A DNA stretch of 10,610 bases from Methanobacteriota archaeon (GTDB lineage Archaea; Thermoplasmatota; Poseidoniia; Poseidoniales; Thalassarchaeaceae): the NCBI GenBank assembly GCA_002685895.1, contig NYYK01000080.1, forward strand, positions 12,917-23,526, given 5' to 3'. This document shows positions 1-7,822 of this stretch, in pieces. Each line of letters begins with the position of its first letter. Position 1 is the first letter of the stretch. A program made the translations under genes and the position numbers. Below the pieces are notes generated by a model. That model made no database searches, was not told where the DNA came from, and saw only the letters and a list, made by a program, of their open reading frames with translations.

Positions 1-1274
1 GGGGAGTAGAAACCTCCTGCTCCATTAGAAAGTACGATTTGCACCGTATTCAACTCATCAAGGTTACTTGTAGAGTAAGATGTGACAGTGTTTCCACTGG
101 CGCCTTGCAAGCTAGTGATTGTAGAATATGTTGGGACAACCAAGTCAATGTCACCATCTTGATTTACATCTTCAAGTGCAACGGTTGCAGGCATGAAATC
201 TCCGATAGAAGGAGATACCGTAGCCTGTTGCCAATTGGCTTGTGCTGGGCATGGTGCCGTAGCACAGGTTTGAACTACAACAGAAGTGAAATCTGTAATT
301 GCCATTGTGTCAATCTTGCCATCTCCATCTTCGTCTGCAATATCGAAAGAACCGGCCTCTGAATTCAGTTTAATCGTGTGTTGTTTGTTAGGATCGTTCC
401 ATGCGGCGAATGTATCGAGCGTACATTCGAACTCAACGATTGAAACGTTGTCCCAATCACCATCTGCGTATCCTGTAGCTGCATTAAATCCAGTTCGAAA
501 GAAGATGAAAGCATCCAAGTCATCACAATCGTTACCAATTGGGCCACCCACTACAGCCTCACCAAGATTACCTAGCCTCAAGTCTGAGTACACCTTGTTC
601 GCGAGATTGTCTAGAGCAGTAATCTTGTGATTCGTTGCTGCGTTATTACGTTGTGAGCCACCAAGGTATGTGAGCAGGCGCTGAGTACCAGATGCTATGT
701 CTTGAAGTTCAAGAGCCACAATATCATCGACACCGTCACCATTGATATCAGCAATCTGGAATTCCCATACAATATCCCCAGTAGTGTAAACTGCGTCCTC
801 AGTAAAGGCCCCAGTACAGTCATCATTTGTGAGAACTGTTAGGTTACCACGAATAACTTCTGTAGTACCATAAACCTGAATATTTCCTTGATAGAAGACA
901 ATGTCATCCTTGCCGTCATCATCAATATCACCGACTTCAACACCACCTACATCAGCAATAGAGGTAAATCCTGCACGACGGGTGTTGTTGTTGGAGACCC
1001 AAATATCAGAACGGTCCTGATAAGTTCCTCCATCATTCCAGAGAATAGACAAGAAATTGCCCATCTCACTCGCGGTCACGATATCATCATCGCCGTCACA
1101 ATCGAAGTCTCCAGTAGCAAGATCCAGTGGATTTCTTGTTACCGGGTACTGCTTCGAGTTACTCGCTGCTACATCCATTGCTGCCAATGAGGTTGACAGC
1201 ACCATCAGTGCGACAAGTGCAAGGGCTTTGACACGTGCCTTATTCAAATTCAGTTCAAAGGTATGGCTCGACAT
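1..1274 (-). CDS. Secreted FG-GAP/VCBS-repeat beta-propeller protein, 3' end cut by the window edge
   Basis: The reading frame is open from an ATG at 1274 to base 3, giving 424 codons with no stop, so the C-terminus lies outside the window. Residues 1-38 look like a signal peptide: basic residues K12, R14 and K16, a hydrophobic stretch at about 17-32, then small residues. The mature part carries repeated Asp-rich calcium-binding loops of the FG-GAP/VCBS type: DFDCDGDDD (56-64), DIDDDGKDD (116-124), DINGDGVDD (176-184), DEDGDGKID (314-322) and DVNQDGDID (369-377). Degenerate copies lie near 235 and 271. This family folds as an extracellular beta-propeller and is usually involved in adhesion or ligand binding; no catalytic domain is visible. 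An in-frame ATG at 1361 would add 29 residues containing MWCCEPVV, which would bury the signal peptide, so 1274 is preferred. No clear Shine-Dalgarno precedes it. Exact function is unknown. Confidence 0.88.
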   Translation of the reverse strand, partial: MSSHTFELNLNKARVKALALVALMVLSTSLAAMDVAASNSKQYPVTRNPLDLATGDFDCDGDDDIVTASEMGNFLSILWNDGGTYQDRSDIWVSNNNTRRAGFTSIADVGGVEVGDIDDDGKDDIVFYQGNIQVYGTTEVIRGNLTVLTNDDCTGAFTEDAVYTTGDIVWEFQIADINGDGVDDIVALELQDIASGTQRLLTYLGGSQRNNAATNHKITALDNLANKVYSDLRLGNLGEAVVGGPIGNDCDDLDAFIFFRTGFNAATGYADGDWDNVSIVEFECTLDTFAAWNDPNKQHTIKLNSEAGSFDIADEDGDGKIDTMAITDFTSVVVQTCATAPCPAQANWQQATVSPSIGDFMPATVALEDVNQDGDIDLVVPTYSTITSLQGASGNTVTSYSTSNLDELNTVQIVLSNGAGGFYS

Positions 1275-1420
1275 ACTGACTGACCGACTTTGGGTTGTCT
1301 TATTACTCCTTTCGTGCGCGTGTGCGAGTTTTGCTCCAACTACAGGCTCGCAGCACCACATTTACAATTTATCAATGTTAGTTTTCCAGCAGATTCGCAG
1401 TCCGGCAATAAAATCAATTT
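1275..1420 (-). promoter_or_regulatory. Intergenic region upstream of the FG-GAP gene, candidate promoter
   Basis: This 146-base gap holds no convincing gene. On the minus strand it contains AT-rich stretches at about 1361-1382 and 1408-1421 that could hold an archaeal TATA element. Neither matches a consensus well. A 6-bp inverted repeat (TGCGAG at 1323-1328, CTCGCA at 1347-1352) lies between these stretches and the start codon. Promoter assignment is inferred from position and base composition only. Confidence 0.25.
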
Positions 1421-2047
1421 TTACTGTGCATCTAGCCAAGCAGGTGAGGGCCCGAAACCCTCCTTCATACCGCCATAAATCTTGACTAATTTTCCTAGTT
1501 GATATTGGGTTTCTAGCCACCCCTCAACTAGTTCATCATCTAAATCGTGTCGCCCCTCAATCGACTCAACTATAACATCAATTGGCAAACCCATTACTCC
1601 GAATCTTCGGACTGCCAAACGCAACACTTCTCTTAGCCAACCCTCAGCAACTGGCTCGGTAGAAGGTGAACCTTGAGGAGGTTTGGGGGCTTCATCGTAC
1701 TCGTCAAGAATCTCCCGAAGAGCTGATGTTGTTGGAGACTCTTCCTTGAAAATCCCCAATTTAACCATCTCTTTATCGAGGTCTAATTCTCCAATCGTGC
1801 GGCGAACTGTCACCACTTTACTTGGGTCAGGAGTTGGCCCTGGTAGAGTTTTAGTTCCACTTCTAGTTGAAGATGAAAGTATTGAGTCTCCATCTGAACC
1901 GACGTTCAGTCGTTCAAGCCACCCAATGTCTAGAAGATCCAATTTAATCCGCCAATCATTGACCCAATCAGCGTCACCCTCAATGAGGACCTCAATCCCT
2001 TCATCGAGTGAGCGGAAGCGGAAACAGGTACGGATTCCGTCTACCAT
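1421..2047 (-). CDS. Hypothetical protein, 208 aa, with a possible C-terminal winged-helix domain
   Basis: I do not recognise the family. The protein is acidic, has no signal peptide or membrane segment, and should be cytoplasmic. Three conserved-looking blocks are separated by Ser/Pro/Gly-rich linkers. Block 1 (about 8-47) has a beta-strand-like start followed by GDADWVNDW and a Leu/Ile/Trp-rich helix. Block 2 (about 78-118) is charged and helical. Block 3 (about 134-195) has a helix (WLREVLRLAVRRFG), then GLPIDVIVESI, a second helix and the strand-like GKLVKIYGG; this helix-helix-strand order suggests a winged-helix DNA- or protein-binding fold. The ATG at 2047 has no clear Shine-Dalgarno upstream, and the frame is open for only about 25 more codons with no further ATG or GTG. 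A 181-codon plus-strand frame overlaps it. I prefer the minus-strand gene because its composition is that of a soluble charged protein and all neighbours share its strand. The stop is TAA. Confidence 0.72.
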   Translation of the reverse strand: MVDGIRTCFRFRSLDEGIEVLIEGDADWVNDWRIKLDLLDIGWLERLNVGSDGDSILSSSTRSGTKTLPGPTPDPSKVVTVRRTIGELDLDKEMVKLGIFKEESPTTSALREILDEYDEAPKPPQGSPSTEPVAEGWLREVLRLAVRRFGVMGLPIDVIVESIEGRHDLDDELVEGWLETQYQLGKLVKIYGGMKEGFGPSPAWLDAQ

Positions 2048-2152
2048 GGACTTAAGCGGAGAGGGGTGGTTATTGAACCAACCGTCAATATGGCTTATTT
2101 TTCTTGAAGGTGAAGGGGTGTTTCATTCAGACGGCGGAAACTTCCTGCCTTC
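2048..2152 (-). promoter_or_regulatory. Intergenic gap between the giant surface-protein gene and the 208-aa gene
   Basis: The gap is 105 bases and has no gene. On the minus strand an A-rich stretch, GAAAAATAAGC (about 2093-2103), lies roughly 50 bases before the start at 2047. It is the best TATA-like candidate but not a strong match. No terminator hairpin with a T tract is evident after the TAG stop of the upstream gene, so read-through between the two genes is possible. Confidence 0.2.
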
Positions 2153-5100
2153 CTATTCCCATTTCACTTCATCTGTTTGTAAATCTTCTTGGGAATTAGT
2201 TTCCTGCTGTTCTGTTATTGAGGGGTGAAGGGTTTCAGACGTAGATAATTCGGAATCCAAAGATGCATCATCTTTGAACAATGAGTCTACATTCACTACA
2301 CCAATTGTCTCCTCTTTGCGATCACGCATTGCGAACATCACACTAATTCCCCCTATTCCAATTAGGAGAAGGATGATGGCTGACATTAGCCATGTTATTG
2401 GGCTCTTGCTAGAAACATCTGTTGAACCATCATCCACTTGGTTTGAATCGCCTCCATCTTCCTGCCCCACCGTTTCAAAGCGAGGAGACACAAGAACTGA
2501 GGTGGTATCCCAACCACCAATTGAATTGTTTTCTGTATCATTGACCTCTTCAAATGCGATTGATAATTGATGAATACCAGTTGTTTCATCGCTCTCTTCG
2601 GCAGTGCAGTAGAAAAGCGCTCGGCCATCAGGGCTAACTGCTAATGCTGAAGATGTACAATCAAATGGACTCGTGACAGCATCTGGTGATACTTGCACGA
2701 TTCCACTAACTTCACCGCTGTTTGTCAAAGAACATTCAATGTAATGGGCGGAAGTCGTGAGGTTGCCAATTTCCCCTTTGTAAGCAACCCCATACTGAGT
2801 GACTTCCTCCTCGTGATATGTGCAGGCGATATGCCACTCTGGGACTGGGGCGGGCGTGGCATAGATATCGAGGGTATCAGTAATGAATGAAACATTCCAA
2901 TCAGGGGTTGAGAGAGTCATACTTACTGTATGAGTGCCTATACTAGGTATTGATACCTTGATGGAATTTGCGCCACTAGTTGGCTGCAACGTCTGTACGA
3001 TTTCACCATCGATAGATACTTGCAACAACATTGTGCATCCGATAATGCACTCAGCATTGTAATCAATCTCAAATTCACCGGGGTGAAGCACACTTGGGGC
3101 GGTCGTGAGAATACTGAGTTCGAGAATCCCATTGGCTGGGGCTATGAATTGAGTTGCATCGGCTCCCTCCATTGCATCAAGTGCAACATTCCCAGCCTCA
3201 TCAACAACCTCCATTTCAAACTCATAAGTGCCAGGGGCGAGATTGGAAGTGTCGATCAGGTTCCTACCTTCGTAGTTGACTGTACGCATGCTACTACCCC
3301 CCTCAATCATGTGCAGGAAAGAGGCGGCAAGTGAAGCGTGGCCTGCATCAGTGAAATCATCATTTGAGTCTAGCCATTCAGGGTGCTCTGGCCCATCATC
3401 AGAAAGTGGAACTAGTGTTACCCAAGGGCGTGTAGAAGCAATTTCAGTAATAATTTCAGTCTTTTCTATGACCATCTCGTACTCACCAAAAGAGTGGCAA
3501 CCACCGGGGCCCGAAGCAATATGACACACATAATCAGGGTCTAGTTGCAACACGCCGATGTAAATCTGAGCGCCTGTTGATGCTAAGTCATCCAACAAAA
3601 TTGGGTAATTTAATCGCCATACGCTTGTAGAGGATGAAATATAATCACGCAATGGAATAATAGTGATTATGTCTGGATTGGCATAAAATATTTCATATTC
3701 CTTATCGATAAAATTCTGAACTGTACCCCAAGAATCTGAAATATTTGTTAGTGTAACATCTGACCAAGTTTGATTCAATTGCCCATGTATCAATCCCGTA
3801 ACAGTGTTCTCAGGACTACTTGCCCCATACCCCATCGTTTCAGTAGAACCGAGTGCGACATAGGATGTCACATTCATTGGGTCATTGACTATACTAGTAG
3901 ACAATGGAATCGATGCTTCGTAATTGTTTGGGCCGTTTACACTTATTGAAGCCGACGAATTATCAGCAATTGTAGCCAGCCATTCGCCATTGATACTCCA
4001 GGAAGATGGTTCTGACTGATCCATTTCCACTACCAAAGTGCCTTCAACGGGAGCTGTCTCATCTATCAAATGCAACTTACTAATTGATGCATTAGACCAG
4101 ACATCTTCTGCTCTATTGACATCAATGAACCGGAACATGATGTCCCACCATCCAAGTTCAGCAGATGTAAACGACGTTGACCCTTCATACATATTGGATG
4201 ATTCGTTCCAGAAAAGTGGAATGACAAAATCTTCTGAAGTGTTCGAGGGATTGACGATATGTGTAAAGGCTGCAAAATCAGGGCGGCCCCCCACTGCAGA
4301 TGCCTGAAATTCGATTTCAGTTTCAGCCTCAGCATTACAAATAATGACAACCACATCATTACAACCGCTAACTTCGAGAGTCTTGAATTCAGGATAGACT
4401 GGTTTCAGAACTAAAAAGGTGTACCAAGCACTCACACCGGATGGAGAACGTAAATTACCCTCTGCATCGGTAAGCCATAGCCAAAGAGCCATGGAATCAC
4501 CATATTCAGATGAATGTTGAGATGTGTCATAATACCCATGATATGAGTTATGCAATGTGTCCCAAGTCATTGACGAGAGAGATGAGGGTGGCCATGAAGA
4601 TATACTTCCAAGTCCTTGGAAATTCCATTCTATGCTTGCATCTGATTCATTTCCAAATACTCTGACTCTTATTTCCACTATGTCGCCAATTCGTGCTTCG
4701 CTGACCTCTTGGCCATCTACATAAAATGAAATGTTAGTCACAACAGGAGATATGTCATCGATGAAATTAACCATTAGTGCATCTAGTAAGATAGAATGGG
4801 TGTCCAAAGCCCCACCGCTACAGATAACAGGGAAAGTTGAAAATGTTGCAAACGTCCAACTTCCACTAGTTTGACTAACGTAATTGTTCAACGCGTTGAC
4901 TATACTTCCGTTACTCCCAAGTGTCTGAGTCAGCCGATAGGGTAAGACCATCAATGGATTAGAGAAACTCCCCATATAACCTAAAGATGTGGAAACTGTA
5001 ATCGGTAAATCACTCCATGCTATTCCCCCTATACCGTTATTGATTGAGGGAGATGTTGGCCATTGTGCTTCTAGAACGGATTTGTTAATCTCGATTGTAA

Positions 5101-7732
5101 TGCCCATCTCTGGAATGTTTGAACTATTGATGGTTAGAATATCCTTGCCACCTAAGGAAATTTGTACATTTCCATGAGAAGAAAATTGTGGTGGGGAAAG
5201 ATGAAACCACGCGGTGTCGATTGGAGTGGAGTTGGTTGGTATATACATGTGGAAAGTAGTCGGCCCACCCCATTGGCTGTAAGTTGCGGTGGAACTTCTA
5301 ACCACACCAAGTTCTTGAGAGAAAGTGATGATTGGGTTTAGCATTGGTGTTTGGGATATACTTAGATCAAAATCATCAATTGATTGCCAATTTGACATAT
5401 TGAGATTGATGCCGCTCGCTGTAGGGGTAGTCGAGTTGTTGGTCGTAGATAACCACAATCTGAATTGTATGAAAACGAATGGAGGCATTGATTCTCCTGA
5501 TAGATTGAAGGGAAGCCATGGCGACCAAACTGTGCCGTCAATGGAGTAATGATAGGTCCCCACAATGGAGGTATTTACTGGCTGGTTGTTTGGAACTGCT
5601 ACAGTAGAATTCAACTGAAGCATTCCCTGTTGCCCAAATATTGGACTTGTGAAATTCCCATTGTAATGATATGCTGTAATTCCAGTCAAGCCAGAAAAAG
5701 TGCCTGTGAAAGCATATCCATTGTAACCATTATTCCCTGCCGTTCCATAAACACCTGAACCATAAGGAGCGCCTCTAGCTCCACCAGAGCCGCCATTTGC
5801 TTGCATTGCTCCATTATTCGTTATTTGACCCGGCATGGCTGCAACCAATACCATTCCACCAGCACCACCGCCGCCACCGTTACCGCCATCGTGCATTCCT
5901 ATACCAATACCTGATTGAGCGCCTGATGCGCCATCGCCACCATTACCACCATTGGCACTCAACATGGCGTTATAGCCTATGTAAACGCTGTTTGCAATAG
6001 CATAGATTGAACCTCCGCTGCCACCTCCAGCTCCACTTCCGCCGGCACCGGTGCCAGATGCAGGGGGTGCACCATCGTCACCCCGACCACCATTCACAGA
6101 AATTGTGCCGTTGATGATGATGTTTCTAGCTCCCAATTCAATGACTCCACCACCTCTTCCTCCGTTAGCATCGTTTGAGACCTGTCCACTAGAGGTGTGG
6201 GTTACATTACCGCCTGAAGAGCCGGGTTCTGAACCATTACCGTAGTTGTGCCCACCAACACCTCCATTGGTACCTCCGCCTGCACCTCCAAAACCACCAT
6301 GGCCGCCCCCACCTGCTCCTGGACTCTTGCCATTGCTTGCCCTAGCAGTGGAGGTGCCTTGTCCAGCATTTCCCCAAACTAATTCCTCGGCAATAATAGA
6401 TGCGCCGCTGTCAATGATGATGGTGTTTGCAGAGATGTGCAGGGGGCCGCCAACGACTGAAATCGAGCCGCATGAACCACTTACGCACGCAAGCCGGAAA
6501 GTGTCGAATGAGTAGTTCCCGGCTTGCCATTGAACTGCTTGGGTAATTTGTGTGTTATTCGTACCTGCATTAGGAGAGCCACCCAAAACTGAACCATTTA
6601 GTCGGAGGTTTCCATTTGCATCAACAGTAGCGTCTGAAAAAGTCGAGTTGGGGGATAATTGTATCATGCTATTTGAGTTATTAGACCATTCTCGCATACC
6701 CTCTGCAGTGAGGTTCATTGTGGCATTATCAACCCGTTTACCTGGGCGATGAGTAAGTGCGGTTGTCTCATTGAGAGCAGGGTGCAAAACTACACTTGTA
6801 TTTCCATATGCAAAAGTGGTGGAGGGAAAATTATGCCACGGATAAACTAGATTTTGAGTTTCATTGAACACCGTTGCAGCAGCTGCTTCTTGCAATTCTA
6901 GGATGCGATTTGAACTAAGGCCACTAGGGCCACTGAGGCCCACAGGATTGGAACCGGTAATGGTGGCATAGATTACACAAGAGGCGAGATAACTACCAGA
7001 TAATGACGGGTGGCTCCCATCAGAAGAATAGAGGTCATGGAACAGAGTTCCTGGATCCTCAGGAGTTCCTCCAGATGCAGCAATGTCGTCATAAATATGT
7101 TTGAAAGCCAAGCCTGCTGGAGCAATCCAAACTGGGCGGGTTGGTGTGGTGATATTTTCTGCATAAAGCCGATAGCCAGAGTCTAGATTGGCTTGCATAG
7201 TCAAATAATCCGGATTTCGCCATAGATTGTCTTGGTCACCGTTTCGTCGGCCCCATGTCATGAGGAATACGGTTTCACCGCCATTATCTTTGATTATCTC
7301 ATTCAGAACAGCCGCACCTGCTTTGCTATTCTGCCAATACGGTTCGGAGATTGGAAAACTCGGAATCTGGCTTTGATCCTGCAAGATTATCCAATCCCAG
7401 TTACCGTTGTTAAGAGTGGTATTCCATTGGTGTCCTGCTGTTTGCGCCCTATTGGCGTGGTCATTGAGATTCAATCCACCCGCTGCTAATCGGTCTGCAT
7501 TAGCATTGGCAACATCATTCTGCAGCAGTGATTCAGTGAGTGAATCTAGATTATTTCCTTGAGTGTAAGAATTACCTACAATCAGAACCTCCATGGAATT
7601 TGGCCCACTTTCAGAAGTTAGTCCTGTGGGAGTTAGATTCTGAGTATCCCAGAGGGCTAGGTGGACGGCAATGGTGCTGAACAGCATCAGAGTGGCGAGT
7701 ATGATGGAAGGCAAGCGCCGGCTCTGGGCCAT
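2153..7732 (-). CDS. Giant cell-surface SGNH-hydrolase-like protein with Gly-rich repeats, Ig-like stalk and C-terminal membrane anchor (1859 aa)
   Basis: Residues 1-28 form an export signal (basic QSRR, then a hydrophobic run). Residues 47-255 resemble an SGNH/GDSL hydrolase: VGNSYTQG gives a candidate nucleophile Ser55, AAGG (83-86) the block II glycine, LQDQS (117-121) sits where block III is expected, and DGSHP (238-242) supplies Asp238 and His241. The family includes esterases and carbohydrate deacetylases; the substrate here is unknown. About 436-690 is a Gly-rich repeat region, likely a beta-helix or fibrous module. About 700-775 resembles a beta-sandwich domain (SIDGTVWSPW followed by FIQFRLWL). 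From about 990 onward come Ig-like or bacterial cadherin-like beta domains. Residues 1781-1802 are one hydrophobic membrane span, followed by RDRK and a 57-residue acidic cytoplasmic tail. About forty N-x-S/T sequons lie in the ectodomain. Together this predicts an enzyme held away from the cell on a glycosylated stalk. The ATG at 7732 is chosen because the signal peptide begins there. The stop is TAG. Confidence 0.87.
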   Translation of the reverse strand: MAQSRRLPSIILATLMLFSTIAVHLALWDTQNLTPTGLTSESGPNSMEVLIVGNSYTQGNNLDSLTESLLQNDVANANADRLAAGGLNLNDHANRAQTAGHQWNTTLNNGNWDWIILQDQSQIPSFPISEPYWQNSKAGAAVLNEIIKDNGGETVFLMTWGRRNGDQDNLWRNPDYLTMQANLDSGYRLYAENITTPTRPVWIAPAGLAFKHIYDDIAASGGTPEDPGTLFHDLYSSDGSHPSLSGSYLASCVIYATITGSNPVGLSGPSGLSSNRILELQEAAAATVFNETQNLVYPWHNFPSTTFAYGNTSVVLHPALNETTALTHRPGKRVDNATMNLTAEGMREWSNNSNSMIQLSPNSTFSDATVDANGNLRLNGSVLGGSPNAGTNNTQITQAVQWQAGNYSFDTFRLACVSGSCGSISVVGGPLHISANTIIIDSGASIIAEELVWGNAGQGTSTARASNGKSPGAGGGGHGGFGGAGGGTNGGVGGHNYGNGSEPGSSGGNVTHTSSGQVSNDANGGRGGGVIELGARNIIINGTISVNGGRGDDGAPPASGTGAGGSGAGGGSGGSIYAIANSVYIGYNAMLSANGGNGGDGASGAQSGIGIGMHDGGNGGGGGAGGMVLVAAMPGQITNNGAMQANGGSGGARGAPYGSGVYGTAGNNGYNGYAFTGTFSGLTGITAYHYNGNFTSPIFGQQGMLQLNSTVAVPNNQPVNTSIVGTYHYSIDGTVWSPWLPFNLSGESMPPFVFIQFRLWLSTTNNSTTPTASGINLNMSNWQSIDDFDLSISQTPMLNPIITFSQELGVVRSSTATYSQWGGPTTFHMYIPTNSTPIDTAWFHLSPPQFSSHGNVQISLGGKDILTINSSNIPEMGITIEINKSVLEAQWPTSPSINNGIGGIAWSDLPITVSTSLGYMGSFSNPLMVLPYRLTQTLGSNGSIVNALNNYVSQTSGSWTFATFSTFPVICSGGALDTHSILLDALMVNFIDDISPVVTNISFYVDGQEVSEARIGDIVEIRVRVFGNESDASIEWNFQGLGSISSWPPSSLSSMTWDTLHNSYHGYYDTSQHSSEYGDSMALWLWLTDAEGNLRSPSGVSAWYTFLVLKPVYPEFKTLEVSGCNDVVVIICNAEAETEIEFQASAVGGRPDFAAFTHIVNPSNTSEDFVIPLFWNESSNMYEGSTSFTSAELGWWDIMFRFIDVNRAEDVWSNASISKLHLIDETAPVEGTLVVEMDQSEPSSWSINGEWLATIADNSSASISVNGPNNYEASIPLSTSIVNDPMNVTSYVALGSTETMGYGASSPENTVTGLIHGQLNQTWSDVTLTNISDSWGTVQNFIDKEYEIFYANPDIITIIPLRDYISSSTSVWRLNYPILLDDLASTGAQIYIGVLQLDPDYVCHIASGPGGCHSFGEYEMVIEKTEIITEIASTRPWVTLVPLSDDGPEHPEWLDSNDDFTDAGHASLAASFLHMIEGGSSMRTVNYEGRNLIDTSNLAPGTYEFEMEVVDEAGNVALDAMEGADATQFIAPANGILELSILTTAPSVLHPGEFEIDYNAECIIGCTMLLQVSIDGEIVQTLQPTSGANSIKVSIPSIGTHTVSMTLSTPDWNVSFITDTLDIYATPAPVPEWHIACTYHEEEVTQYGVAYKGEIGNLTTSAHYIECSLTNSGEVSGIVQVSPDAVTSPFDCTSSALAVSPDGRALFYCTAEESDETTGIHQLSIAFEEVNDTENNSIGGWDTTSVLVSPRFETVGQEDGGDSNQVDDGSTDVSSKSPITWLMSAIILLLIGIGGISVMFAMRDRKEETIGVVNVDSLFKDDASLDSELSTSETLHPSITEQQETNSQEDLQTDEVKWE
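5766..6427 (-). repeat. Glycine-rich repeat region within the giant surface protein
   Basis: This stretch encodes residues 436 to about 655 of the 1859-aa protein. The plus strand is visibly rich in ACC/GCC/TCC triplets because the minus strand encodes Gly runs. Four diverged units can be made out, starting near residues 436, 537, 581 and 634. Each begins with a short beta-strand segment (NTIIIDSGAS, NIIINGTISVNGG, NSVYIGYNAMLSANGG, GQITNNGAMQANGG). The first three are followed by a Gly/Ser/Ala run; the second and third of these end in a hydrophobic strand (GGSIYAIA, GGMVLVAA). The pattern resembles Gly-rich beta-helical or fibrous modules in large bacterial surface proteins. This is repetition at the protein level, not exact DNA repeats. 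Confidence 0.7.
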
Positions 7733-7740
7733 AGGCCCAG
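7724..7740 (-). promoter_or_regulatory. Perfect inverted repeat enclosing the start codon of the giant gene
   Basis: The sequence CTGGGCC-ATA-GGCCCAG is a perfect 7-bp inverted repeat with a 3-base centre. The start codon (7730-7732) lies across the centre and one arm. In an mRNA with a 5' leader of at least 8 bases, the GC-rich hairpin would hide the AUG; a leaderless mRNA could not form it. It could instead be a DNA operator. The repeat is seen directly; its role is inferred. Confidence 0.45.
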
Positions 7741-7766
7741 CAGTGAACCTACACTAATACAGATTG

Positions 7767-7795
7767 TGCCTAGCCGCCTCAACAAGATTTAGGCA
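7767..7795. repeat. Short inverted repeat between aconitase and the giant gene
   Basis: TGCCTA (7767-7772) and TAGGCA (7790-7795) form a perfect 6-bp inverted repeat with a 17-base spacer. It lies in the 90-base gap after the aconitase stop codon and just beyond the T-rich tract. It could be part of the aconitase 3' end, an operator for the downstream gene, or chance. Confidence 0.25.
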
Positions 7796-7822
7796 AGAAA
7801 ATAGTTGAAAGAGAAAGCGCAA
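7794..7822 (-). terminator. T-rich tract after the aconitase stop, candidate archaeal terminator
   Basis: Read on the minus strand, the bases directly after the TAA stop are pyrimidine-rich, with T runs in CTTTCTCTTTC and ATTTTCTTGCC. Archaeal RNA polymerase commonly terminates at such T-rich stretches without a strong hairpin. That would separate aconitase transcription from the giant gene downstream. The call rests on composition and position alone. Confidence 0.4.

Noticed and set aside
39..630. Plus-strand open frames of about 107 and 114 codons near the left edge
   Set aside because: They lie opposite the FG-GAP gene, whose signal peptide and repeated calcium loops make the minus strand clearly the coding one.
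1275..1361. Longer FG-GAP protein start at the in-frame ATG at 1361
   Set aside because: The added 29 residues are polar and would place the signal peptide internally. The ATG at 1274 gives a standard signal peptide.
1683..2228. Plus-strand open frame of 181 codons opposite the 208-aa gene
   Set aside because: It is rich in Ser, Arg and Pro, runs into the 3' end of the giant minus-strand gene, and all supported genes lie on the minus strand. It is best explained as an antisense shadow.
5690..6427. Possible CRISPR or tandem DNA repeat, because of the repetitive look
   Set aside because: There are no exact repeats with regular spacers. The repetition is low-complexity Gly codons within a continuous reading frame.
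6246..6515. Plus-strand Pro-rich open frame (PPTPPLVPPPAPPKPP)
   Set aside because: It is the complement of the Gly-rich coding region of the giant protein. The Pro runs arise from CC-rich complement triplets.
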